From the NCBI RefSeq assembly GCF_000188015.2, contig NZ_AEUX02000006.1, forward strand, positions 372,001 through 436,000: DNA of 64,000 bases, read 5' to 3'. The DNA comes from Streptococcus ictaluri 707-05. Lineage in GTDB: Bacteria > Bacillota > Bacilli > Lactobacillales > Streptococcaceae. Of the stretch, positions 57,352-64,000 are shown in pieces (within the stretch, counting starts at the first letter, position 1; the number at the start of each line of letters is the position of its first letter). The notes under the pieces were generated by a model, which saw nothing but the letters and a program-made list of their open reading frames with translations, was not told the origin of the DNA and ran no database searches. The position numbers were made by a program, and so were the translations under genes.

Positions 57352-58455
57352 ATGATTGGTCAGTATGAAAAAGGCGGTACGACTGCTTATTATTTTAAGG
57401 CTTATCACGGTATTGATCCATTAACTAATAAAAAGATAATTACTAAGCGTAGAGGTTTCAAAACTGAACGACAAGCTAGACTTGCTGAAGCGAAGTGCTT
57501 AGCTGATTATGAAAAAAAGACTTTTAGAACTAAGAACACTACTACAACCTTTAAACAAGTTTATGAAATTTGGAAAGAACACTACAAAAATACTGTAAAA
57601 GAGTCCACTTATATCAGCCAGACAGATATTGCCAACAGACTAATTCTACCTATATTTGGAGATAAAGCTATTAACAAAATAAGCCTTACTATGTGTCAGA
57701 CACAAGTAAATCAATGGGCGAAAACCTATAAACGCTTTTTTAACATCATAAGCATTGCCAACCAAATCTTCAATTATGCTATATCAATGGAACTTATCGA
57801 AAATAATCCAATGGCGAAAACAATCAAGCCAAAACGTAAAAAATCCGACAAGAAAGAACTTGAACAGTTTTACAATAAGGAAGAGCTACAGAAGTTTTTT
57901 AGCTTAGTAACTGACATGGATGATCAAGAGATGTTGACCATTTTCAGACTTCTTGCTTTTACTGGTATGAGGAAGAACGAAATAGGCGCTTTAAAGTGGT
58001 GCGACATTGACCTAAGAAATGGACAGATCACTGTTAGCAGAACTCTGGCAAAAGGTTCGAATAATAAAATAATCTTCCAAACGCCCAAGACTAAAAGAAG
58101 TCAGCGGACTATCACAATAGACCCTGGAACTGTTGAGATTTTGAAACAATGGCAAAAATATAGCACAAAAGACTTACTTTTTAAAAATGAAGATGGCAAT
58201 CCAAAAAGTATCGTTAATGTCAACAACATGCTAAATCGTATTTGGAGAAAGCATCCAGACTTCAAAAGGATAACTCCACACGGATTCAGACACACCCACT
58301 GCTCCCTACTGTTTGAAGCTGGAGCAACAATAAAAGAGGTCCAAGAAAGATTAGGTCACGAAAACATACAAACTACTATGGATATCTATACCCATGTCAC
58401 ACAAAAAGCTAAAAATAAAGTAGCAGATAAATTCGCATCCTACATTGGCTTTTAG
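57352..58455 (+). CDS. int: Phage integrase, tyrosine recombinase
   Basis: A 367-residue site-specific recombinase. The N-terminal AP2-like arm-binding domain covers residues 1-55, the SAM-like core-binding domain about 65-155, and the catalytic domain 170-365. Active-site residues are Arg207 (FTGMRKNE), His310 and Arg313 (PHGFRHTH), His336 (LGHENIQ) and nucleophile Tyr346 (DIYTHVT). It ends 31 bases from the right attachment repeat. It appears intact. Confidence 0.95.
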   Translation: MIGQYEKGGTTAYYFKAYHGIDPLTNKKIITKRRGFKTERQARLAEAKCLADYEKKTFRTKNTTTTFKQVYEIWKEHYKNTVKESTYISQTDIANRLILPIFGDKAINKISLTMCQTQVNQWAKTYKRFFNIISIANQIFNYAISMELIENNPMAKTIKPKRKKSDKKELEQFYNKEELQKFFSLVTDMDDQEMLTIFRLLAFTGMRKNEIGALKWCDIDLRNGQITVSRTLAKGSNNKIIFQTPKTKRSQRTITIDPGTVEILKQWQKYSTKDLLFKNEDGNPKSIVNVNNMLNRIWRKHPDFKRITPHGFRHTHCSLLFEAGATIKEVQERLGHENIQTTMDIYTHVTQKAKNKVADKFASYIGF

Positions 58456-58458
58456 AAT

Positions 58459-58483
58459 ATGGGTACCAAAATGGGTACCAAAA
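58459..58483. repeat. Putative integrase arm-type sites, right
   Basis: Two direct copies of atgggtaccaaa lie between the int stop and the right attachment repeat, identical in sequence and orientation to 35630-35654. Confidence 0.6.
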
Positions 58484-58486
58484 CAA

Positions 58487-58576
58487 AAAAAAGCCTTCCG
58501 AAAAGTCGGAAGGCCTTATGTAATGCGATGTTAAACAATTATTTAGCTACTGGGTAAACTGATACTTGTTTTTTAT
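58487..58576. repeat. Prophage attachment repeat, right copy, spanning rpmA 3' end
   Basis: A 90-bp perfect repeat of 35444-35533. It supplies the last 38 bases of rpmA, its stop and its terminator hairpin, so the ribosomal gene stays whole after integration. Confidence 0.95.
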
Positions 58577-58832
58577 CGCGACCTTTACGTTCGAAACGTA
58601 CAACACCTTCAACTTTAGCAAAAAGTGTGTCGTCTCCACCACGGCCTACGTTTACACCAGGGTAGATATGTGTTCCACGTTGGCGGTAAAGAATTGAACC
58701 ACCTGAAACAGTTTGACCATCAGCTGCTTTAGCTCCAAGACGTTTTGCTTGTGAGTCACGTCCGTTTGATGTAGAACCTCCACCTTTTTTGTGGGCGAAA
58801 AGTTGCAAGTTAGCAAGATTCATTTTTAACAT
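58539..58832 (-). CDS. rpmA: 50S ribosomal protein L27
   Basis: A 97-residue L27 with the Firmicute N-terminal extension [12 protein letters not shown] that is cut by the Prp protease before [15 protein letters not shown]. The C-terminal 12 codons lie inside the prophage attachment repeat and are therefore phage-borne. The encoded sequence ([11 protein letters not shown]) looks normal. It is required near the peptidyl-transferase centre. Confidence 0.97.
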
Positions 58833-58859
58833 AATGTTGTTTCCTCTCTTAAAATAAAT

Positions 58860-59186
58860 TTAGATGACTTTTGTTTTGATGAATTCCGAAGAATCTTTGG
58901 CCAAAACAGTCATTCCTAGAAGAAAAGATTCAAATAAAAGTTGAATTTTCTCCTGATTGTCATTAGGCGGAATGGTAATTTCCATATACCCACCTTCAAC
59001 ATCATTCATGGTTACTGTTGCCTCACAATCTGCTAGAACTTCCATTGAATTAATAAAATTAATGGCTAAGGTACTAACAGAAGCACAGACAATATCAAAG
59101 CCGTATTTACCACTTCCTGCATGGCCTGTCAGTTTAACACTGCTCAGTTGGCCATCCTTTTGACGCGTAAAAATTGCTTTAATCAT
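58860..59186 (-). CDS. prp: Ribosomal-processing cysteine protease Prp
   Basis: A 108-residue protease that removes the L27 N-terminal extension. The catalytic dyad His22 (GHAGSGKYG) and Cys34 (DIVCASVS) is present. It sits between rplU and rpmA, the conserved order. Length standard. Confidence 0.94.
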   Translation of the reverse strand: MIKAIFTRQKDGQLSSVKLTGHAGSGKYGFDIVCASVSTLAINFINSMEVLADCEATVTMNDVEGGYMEITIPPNDNQEKIQLLFESFLLGMTVLAKDSSEFIKTKVI

Positions 59187-59197
59187 AGGTCAGTAAC

Positions 59198-59512
59198 TTA
59201 TGCGTTGATAGCGTTGATGACAACTTTAGTGTAAGGTTGACGATGACCTTGTTTACGGTGGCTACCTTTTTTAGGTTTGTATTTGAAAGTAACAACTTTC
59301 TTTTGTTTTCCTTGTTTTTCAACAGTTCCAACAACAGTAGCTCCTTCAACAACTGGAGTACCAACTACAGTTTTGTCACCACCTACAAGAACAACTTCGT
59401 TAAAAGTTACTTCTGCGCCAGCTTCAGCGTCAATTTTCTCAACGTAGATTGCTTGACCTACTTCAACTTTAACTTGTTTTCCACCAGTTTTGATGATTGC
59501 GTATGTGCTCAT
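59198..59512 (-). CDS. rplU: 50S ribosomal protein L21
   Basis: A 104-residue L21: [26 protein letters not shown] at the start and the RNA-binding signature [19 protein letters not shown] at the end. First gene of the rplU-prp-rpmA operon, behind a structured leader. Confidence 0.97.
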   Translation of the reverse strand: MSTYAIIKTGGKQVKVEVGQAIYVEKIDAEAGAEVTFNEVVLVGGDKTVVGTPVVEGATVVGTVEKQGKQKKVVTFKYKPKKGSHRKQGHRQPYTKVVINAINA

Positions 59513-59640
59513 GATGCACCTCCTATAAAAATTTTTTCTGAGGTCTCCCTCTGTGAAGACTCGCCTGGAATCGTGAGAGTTATACTCTACTTATGACGAT
59601 TTTCGTGCGGTTGCACAGGATGTGCATTTAGTCAACGTCA
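59513..59640 (-). promoter_or_regulatory. L21 leader RNA (ribosomal protein leader)
   Basis: A 128-base untranslated leader upstream of rplU with several hairpin-forming arms, including a conserved-looking GTGCAACCGCACG region. Its place and size match the Firmicute L21 leader family, used for autoregulation. Assignment by context; no structure search was run. Confidence 0.6.
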
Positions 59641-59697
59641 CTATTTTAACACCTCAAGCTTTTTAAATCAAGCAAAATGTGGCTCTTTTTACATTTT

Positions 59698-60891
59698 TTA
59701 CCACTTAAGATTAACTAATTCTAGCATTTCCTTATAGGCTGTGGTGGCTTTTTCCTGAATATCAGATTCAATCGTATTGTGATATTTTCCACCCTTAATA
59801 AAATCTTCTAAAATTAAGGTTCGGTAATTGTAAAGTTCATACCCTTCACTTCCATAAATCCCTTTTGGTTTTGCTAAAACCATGGTAGGGTGAGCCTTAA
59901 CGTCTTTAATGATTGTTACTTTTCCTTTTTTCTCAAAGGTTAAATCCATCAATAAACCACGCTCTGTCCAGATGTTATCAACGGTTTCTAACCTCTGATT
60001 TGAAATAAAATTACCCATAGAATAGATGATCAATTTCTTTTGTTTATCTTTGATAACTGTTTCAGCTGGCTCCACCACATGTGGATGCCCTCCTAAAACA
60101 GCATCAGCTCCCCAATCAATCATCTTGTGATAAAGACGTCTTTGCTCAGGTGTGGGATCCAAAGCATACTCCACTCCCATTTGAGGCATGACAACTGTCA
60201 CATCAGCTTTTCTTTCAGCAGCTTGAATATCTTTTTTCATTTTTACTTCATCAAGGTCTGACATGTGCTTATCATATTCTTCTTGACTTAAATTAGCTTC
60301 CATACCATTATAGCCATAAGAATAGCCTAAAATAGCTATTTTAATCCCATTAACCTCTTTGATTAAAAAAGGATCTGTTTCTCGGTTATTCTCATAAACA
60401 CCGATACTGTCAATTCCTAAATCTGAGAATACTTTTTTAGTATGAAGTGCTCCCTCTAATTGTGAGTCCAAAATATGATTATGCGCTAAATCGACCACAT
60501 CATAACCGGTGTCTTTAATAGCGTTAGCAATTTCTGATGGGGCATTAAACAAGGGGTAACCTGCTAAAGGAAAATCTGGACTAATGGTTCCTTCATAATC
60601 CGCAATTGCCAAGTCGGCTTGCTTAATCCAATCCTTGACATATTCAAAATAGGGGTCAAAGTCATAACTATTATCTGCTTTTTGGGCACTGGTATACAAA
60701 ATATCGTGAATTAAAATATCACCATTTGCCATCAGCCGTGCTTGCTTAACAGTCTGATTAGTTTTTGGCTTAGATGCCTGTTCATGTTTTTTTAACCCTA
60801 ATAAATCAAAAACTAGTGAAAATAACAAGATAGAAGCAATCAGCGTTAAGACCGAAATGGTCGTTTTTTTGTATTGAAATTCTTTAAACAA
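59698..60891 (-). CDS. CapA/PgsA-family metallophosphatase, membrane-anchored
   Basis: A 397-residue protein with one N-terminal helix (residues 13-33) and an external CapA domain. It has metal-ligand motifs NGDILIHDILY, IADYEGTIS, DLAHNHILD, MPQMGVEY and GGHPHVVEPAE. It is related to poly-gamma-glutamate synthesis protein CapA/YwtB, but no PgsB/PgsC genes are nearby, so a different phosphatase role is likely. It is separated from thiI by a terminator. Confidence 0.85.
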   Translation of the reverse strand: MFKEFQYKKTTISVLTLIASILLFSLVFDLLGLKKHEQASKPKTNQTVKQARLMANGDILIHDILYTSAQKADNSYDFDPYFEYVKDWIKQADLAIADYEGTISPDFPLAGYPLFNAPSEIANAIKDTGYDVVDLAHNHILDSQLEGALHTKKVFSDLGIDSIGVYENNRETDPFLIKEVNGIKIAILGYSYGYNGMEANLSQEEYDKHMSDLDEVKMKKDIQAAERKADVTVVMPQMGVEYALDPTPEQRRLYHKMIDWGADAVLGGHPHVVEPAETVIKDKQKKLIIYSMGNFISNQRLETVDNIWTERGLLMDLTFEKKGKVTIIKDVKAHPTMVLAKPKGIYGSEGYELYNYRTLILEDFIKGGKYHNTIESDIQEKATTAYKEMLELVNLKW

Positions 60892-60946
60892 AGCTAGCCC
60901 TCCTTTTTTTCCATTATACCATGTTCCTCCTCTTTTTTCTCTATAA

Positions 60947-60970
60947 GAAAAAGGCTCCCTCAGGGAACCT
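60947..60970 (-). terminator. Terminator after thiI
   Basis: The hairpin aggctccctcagggaacct (60952-60970) is followed on the minus strand by five T residues. Confidence 0.8.
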
Positions 60971-60972
60971 CT

Positions 60973-62187
60973 TTAAAGTAAATCGTCAATTAAGTCTGCT
61001 AAGTGATCACTCGACTCTTTGGGGCCTATTTCAGTAATCATGATTCCTTCTACTGCTCTTTGAACCAATCCTTCAATATCAAAACGTTCTTCATACTTTT
61101 CAACATTGGTTAATTTAGGATTGGTTTTAGGACGATCAGGCGCAAATATCGTACAGCAATCTTCAAAAGGTTGGATAGAAAGTTCAAAGGTATCAATTTT
61201 TTGAGCAATATCAATGATTTCCAATTTATCCATCGTAACAACTGGCCTAATGATAGGTGTGGCAGTCACGGCATTAATCGCTTGCATGCTTTCTAGGGTC
61301 TGACTAGCTACCTGTCCTAAGCTTTCGCCATTAATGATGACTAAGGCACCACGTTGTTCCCGTAGACGATCTGTAATTCGCATCATGAAACGGCGCGTCA
61401 AGGTCATCAGATAAGCTTCAGGAGCTTTAGCTTTGATTTCTTCTTGAATCTCAGTGAATGGGACTTCAATAAATTGAATGTTACCTCCAAATCGTGTTAA
61501 ACGACTGGTTAAATCTTTGGCTTTTTTAAGAGCACCTGGACTGGTGTAAGGAGGACTTGCAAAGTGCACCGCTTCAATATCAACTCCACGTTTAAGAGCT
61601 AAGTACCCAGCCACAGGAGAGTCAATGCCACCAGAAAGCATCAGCATGCCTTTTCCAGCGGTACCTACTGGTAAACCACCTGCTCCTTTAATATCTTCAT
61701 GAGAAAGATAAGCTGCTTCTTCTCTGATTTCTACTTTTAAAGTCACATCTGGATGTTTCATTTGTGCTTGAATATTAGGGAGGACATCAAAAACAGCAGA
61801 GCCTAACTTGTGATTTAGGTCACGGCTATCTAACTCAAACTGATGGTCACTCCGCTTACTTGCAATCTTAAAGGTCAAACCCTCTTGATAAAGACTGGTC
61901 ATAATCTCTTGAACAGATTCAACCAAAACCTGGACACTTTTTTCAACTTTATAAACCGGGGATAAAGATTGAATGCCAAAGACTAATTTTAAGGTATCCA
62001 CAACTGGCTCATGATCTTGGCCATTCAGAAACACATGGGTCCGATCCCTATCTGAACGAACCGTTACAGTGGGATAGATGCTTAGCACATCTTGGATGTT
62101 TCGTTTTAATTTGTTAATAAAGCGCATTCGGTTTTTGCCCTTAGTGGACAGTTCCCCATGGCGCACCATAATTTCGGAATATTTCAT
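60973..62187 (-). CDS. thiI: tRNA 4-thiouridine sulfurtransferase ThiI
   Basis: A 404-residue enzyme adding sulfur to U8 of tRNA and feeding thiamine thiazole synthesis. It has an N-terminal ferredoxin-like fold plus THUMP domain (residues about 55-165) and the PP-loop [12 protein letters not shown] near residue 185. There is no C-terminal rhodanese domain, as is usual in streptococci. It lies 9 bases after the cysteine desulfurase gene that would supply its sulfur. Confidence 0.95.
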   Translation of the reverse strand: MKYSEIMVRHGELSTKGKNRMRFINKLKRNIQDVLSIYPTVTVRSDRDRTHVFLNGQDHEPVVDTLKLVFGIQSLSPVYKVEKSVQVLVESVQEIMTSLYQEGLTFKIASKRSDHQFELDSRDLNHKLGSAVFDVLPNIQAQMKHPDVTLKVEIREEAAYLSHEDIKGAGGLPVGTAGKGMLMLSGGIDSPVAGYLALKRGVDIEAVHFASPPYTSPGALKKAKDLTSRLTRFGGNIQFIEVPFTEIQEEIKAKAPEAYLMTLTRRFMMRITDRLREQRGALVIINGESLGQVASQTLESMQAINAVTATPIIRPVVTMDKLEIIDIAQKIDTFELSIQPFEDCCTIFAPDRPKTNPKLTNVEKYEERFDIEGLVQRAVEGIMITEIGPKESSDHLADLIDDLL

Positions 62188-62196
62188 GATTGGTAA

Positions 62197-63339
62197 TTAT
62201 CTAACTTTCTGTGTTTTATCATAAATTTGCTTAAAGATGGTCAAGAACTGTTCAACTTGTCCCATATCATTATCGTCATCTAGGCTTATCCTAACAGCTG
62301 TTTGTGCCATCTGGGATGGGACGCCCATGGAAATTAGTGTCCCAGATGGACTACCTGCTTTAGATGAACAAGCACTAGTGGTTGAAATATAAATCTCATG
62401 CTTCTCAAATGCATGAACAATCACTTCTCCTCGGACACCTTTAATGCCAAAAGTCAAGATATTAGGGGCAAAATGCTCGTCGCCGGAAAAAAGATAAACA
62501 TCTTGATAAGCTTGCAGTGCCTTTAACATACTCATCTTCATAGCCTTAATTTTAGGGGTTACCTGTACTTGTTTCTCAGTGGTTATGCGTAACGCTTTGG
62601 CCATACTAGCAATCCCTGCTACATTTTCCGTAGTTGATCGTAAGTTTCTTTCTTGACCTCCACCTGATAATAAAGGACGGATACGTTTGCCATTCTTTTT
62701 ATAAAGAATGCCTACACCTCTGACAGCATGGAATTTATGTCCTGAAAATGAGGCCAAATCAACTCTCGTTGTCAGATAGCTGTCTAATGGAATTTTGCCT
62801 ACAGCCTGGACAGCATCTACGTGAAAAGTAATAGTTGGTTTATCAGCTAATAACTCTGAAATATATTTTATAGGCTGTATAGAACCTACTTCATTGTTAA
62901 CAGCCATAATAGAAACCAAAATGGTATCTTTTCGAATCAAGTTAGCCAAAGCTTCTAGATTAATAAAACCATCTTCTGTAACTGGTGAATAAGAGATATC
63001 AAACCCTTCTTCTTCTAGCCACTTAGCACTCTCTTTAATAGCTGGATGTTCAATTACTGATACAATAATGTGTCTACCATAACTTGCTTTTTCAAAAGCA
63101 ATTCCTTTAAGTGCCCAGTTATCACTTTCTGTTCCTCCAGAAGTGAAGAAAATTTCCTCTTTTTGGACTCCTAGTAAATCAGCAATTTGTTTTCGAGAGG
63201 CTTCGACTATTCGACTAGCATTAGTTCCAAGTTGATGCAAGCTAGAAGGGTTGCCATAAATCTTCGTGGCTACCTCTTGATAAGTCCTAAGCGATTCAGC
63301 GTAGGGGAGAGTGGTAGCAGCATTATCAAAATAAATCAT
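62197..63339 (-). CDS. Cysteine desulfurase (NifS/IscS-like)
   Basis: A 380-residue PLP enzyme releasing sulfur from cysteine. The N-terminal motif is MIYFDNAATTLPY, the PLP-lysine is in ASFSGHKFHAVRGVG, and the sulfur-carrying Cys is in STTSACSSKAG. Paired with thiI, it most likely serves tRNA thiolation rather than general Fe-S assembly. Confidence 0.93.
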   Translation of the reverse strand: MIYFDNAATTLPYAESLRTYQEVATKIYGNPSSLHQLGTNASRIVEASRKQIADLLGVQKEEIFFTSGGTESDNWALKGIAFEKASYGRHIIVSVIEHPAIKESAKWLEEEGFDISYSPVTEDGFINLEALANLIRKDTILVSIMAVNNEVGSIQPIKYISELLADKPTITFHVDAVQAVGKIPLDSYLTTRVDLASFSGHKFHAVRGVGILYKKNGKRIRPLLSGGGQERNLRSTTENVAGIASMAKALRITTEKQVQVTPKIKAMKMSMLKALQAYQDVYLFSGDEHFAPNILTFGIKGVRGEVIVHAFEKHEIYISTTSACSSKAGSPSGTLISMGVPSQMAQTAVRISLDDDNDMGQVEQFLTIFKQIYDKTQKVR

Positions 63340-63493
63340 TTGTCACCTACATTTTTTCTCAATACTTTATTGTATCATAAATTAAAGGAATAAGAAAAAC
63401 TCATTTTCGAGCCATTAAAATCATCAGAACTCATTGATATTTTTTATCTAAAAACGTCACCACTTCTCTTTTTCGTGAACCTAAGGTTTAACG

Positions 63494-63522
63494 TTGACTT
63501 CATTTTTTTTCTAGATTATACT
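63494..63522 (+). promoter_or_regulatory. Promoter of the right-end membrane protein gene
   Basis: TTGACT (63494-63499), a 17-base spacer and TATACT (63517-63522) point rightward. The intergenic space 63340-63493 otherwise shows nothing I can name. Confidence 0.65.
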
Positions 63523-63606
63523 GATAAATGATATGAGATAGACCTTGTTAGGTACAAAAGAAGTGCCTTTTTTCCTATCTCTATGATTACTAAAGGAAAG
63601 ATTAAC

Positions 63607-64000
63607 ATGTCATCACAGTATTCCCGTCAACAAAAACCTAAAAAAACAAGTGTTGACCCCAAAAAACATCTTCAAACAGGATTCACTGCCTTACAAAAAT
63701 CAATTGCTCTTATAGGTAGTATTCTTAGTATCGTTGTAGCTACAATCACAATTACAAGGGCACTAAATCCCGCTCCGGAATCTAAAAAAGAGGACTCTGG
63801 TACTTCCTCATCAAATACCATTGTCAAAATTATTGAAAAAGAATCCTCTCAAACTTCTAAGCCTGAGACAAGCCATAATCAGGAGCAAACACCTCTAACT
63901 CCTACAACACCATCGCTAGGTGACAAAACACCGACAGTTCCTTCTACCTCTGCTTCTGAAACTCCCCAAGTACCATCTTACCCTTCACATTCTGAGATGG
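63607..64000 (+). CDS. Membrane-anchored Ser/Thr/Pro-rich protein (3' end outside window)
   Basis: The first 131 codons of a protein that leaves the window. AAAGGAAAG precedes the ATG. A basic cytoplasmic N-terminus (MSSQYSRQQKPKKTS) is followed by one hydrophobic helix (residues about 33-52, IALIGSILSIVVATITIT). Then comes a long low-complexity Ser/Thr/Pro/Glu stretch, presumably extracellular. It looks like a single-pass wall-spanning protein. I do not recognise the family. Confidence 0.65.
   Translation, partial: MSSQYSRQQKPKKTSVDPKKHLQTGFTALQKSIALIGSILSIVVATITITRALNPAPESKKEDSGTSSSNTIVKIIEKESSQTSKPETSHNQEQTPLTPTTPSLGDKTPTVPSTSASETPQVPSYPSHSEM

Larger units (their letters stand above)
35444..58576. 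mobile_element. Defective siphovirus prophage integrated at the 3' end of rpmA
   Basis: A 23.1 kb element bounded by a 90-bp perfect direct repeat. Integrase and a CI-type repressor are on the plus strand at the right end; early, head, tail and lysis genes run leftward on the minus strand. Streptococcal siphophages are usually 35-40 kb. Here no terminase, portal, recombination or replication genes are present, and an IS982-family element sits at their expected place. Three tail genes carry disabling changes. No superantigen or DNase gene is found between lysin and attachment site. Confidence 0.95.

Noticed and set aside
59698..60891. Poly-gamma-glutamate capsule locus
   Set aside because: Only a CapA-like phosphatase is present; no synthase genes flank it.

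Overview
This window is the chromosome of a low-GC Gram-positive coccus of the genus Streptococcus, most likely the pyogenic group (S. pyogenes / S. dysgalactiae). The evidence is the conserved blocks rplU-prp-rpmA, thiI-iscS, pyrR-pyrP-pyrB-carA-carB, lspA-rluD next to a LysR gene, rimM-trmD, rpsP-khpA, tandem GH73 hydrolases and a fruRBA locus, all AT-rich with Gram-positive ribosome binding sites. Species is inferred, not proven. No rRNA, tRNA or CRISPR array was seen.

Layout. 1-7.8 kb (minus strand): the 5' part of an ABC exporter with an altered Walker A motif, an ABC-F ATPase, cca, a DegV protein, two small unknown proteins and two paralogous GH73 peptidoglycan hydrolases. 7.9-11.1 kb: a decayed fructose operon. 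fruR, its promoter and a cre site look intact, but fruB has a frameshift and a stop, and a deletion has fused the remains of fruB in frame to fruA, which carries a further frameshift. 11.1-17.7 kb: panE, an EIIC-like membrane protein, a ferredoxin-NADP reductase, trmD-rimM, a duplicated-domain cell-wall protein (LPKAG anchor) whose promoter region carries two AdcR-type zinc boxes, then khpA-rpsP. 18.1-23.7 kb: a frameshifted membrane glycerophosphodiesterase, a VTT-family protein and a three-gene MacB-type efflux operon. 23.9-31.3 kb: the pyrimidine operon with its PyrR attenuator. 31.3-35.3 kb: a broken IS30-family element, a second VTT protein, rluD, lspA and a LysR regulator.

35,444-58,576 holds a 23 kb prophage inserted into the 3' end of rpmA and bounded by a 90-bp perfect direct repeat that restores the rpmA end and its terminator. 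From the right it has integrase, a CI-type repressor, a leftward early region with duplicated small HTH genes, an IS982-family element, and then head, connector, tail, host-specificity and lysis genes. Replication genes, terminase and portal are absent. The IS lacks a visible target duplication and sits where they should be, so the phage looks deleted there. Three tail genes also carry inactivating changes: a stop in the tape measure, and one-base indels in the tail lysin gene and in a DUF859 gene. It is very probably defective.

58.5-64 kb resumes the chromosome: rpmA, prp, rplU with its L21 leader, a CapA-like phosphatase, thiI, iscS, and the start of a plus-strand membrane-anchored protein. 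Several lesions are single-base changes in homopolymers, so some may be sequencing errors. The nonsense codons and the fruB-fruA deletion cannot be explained that way.
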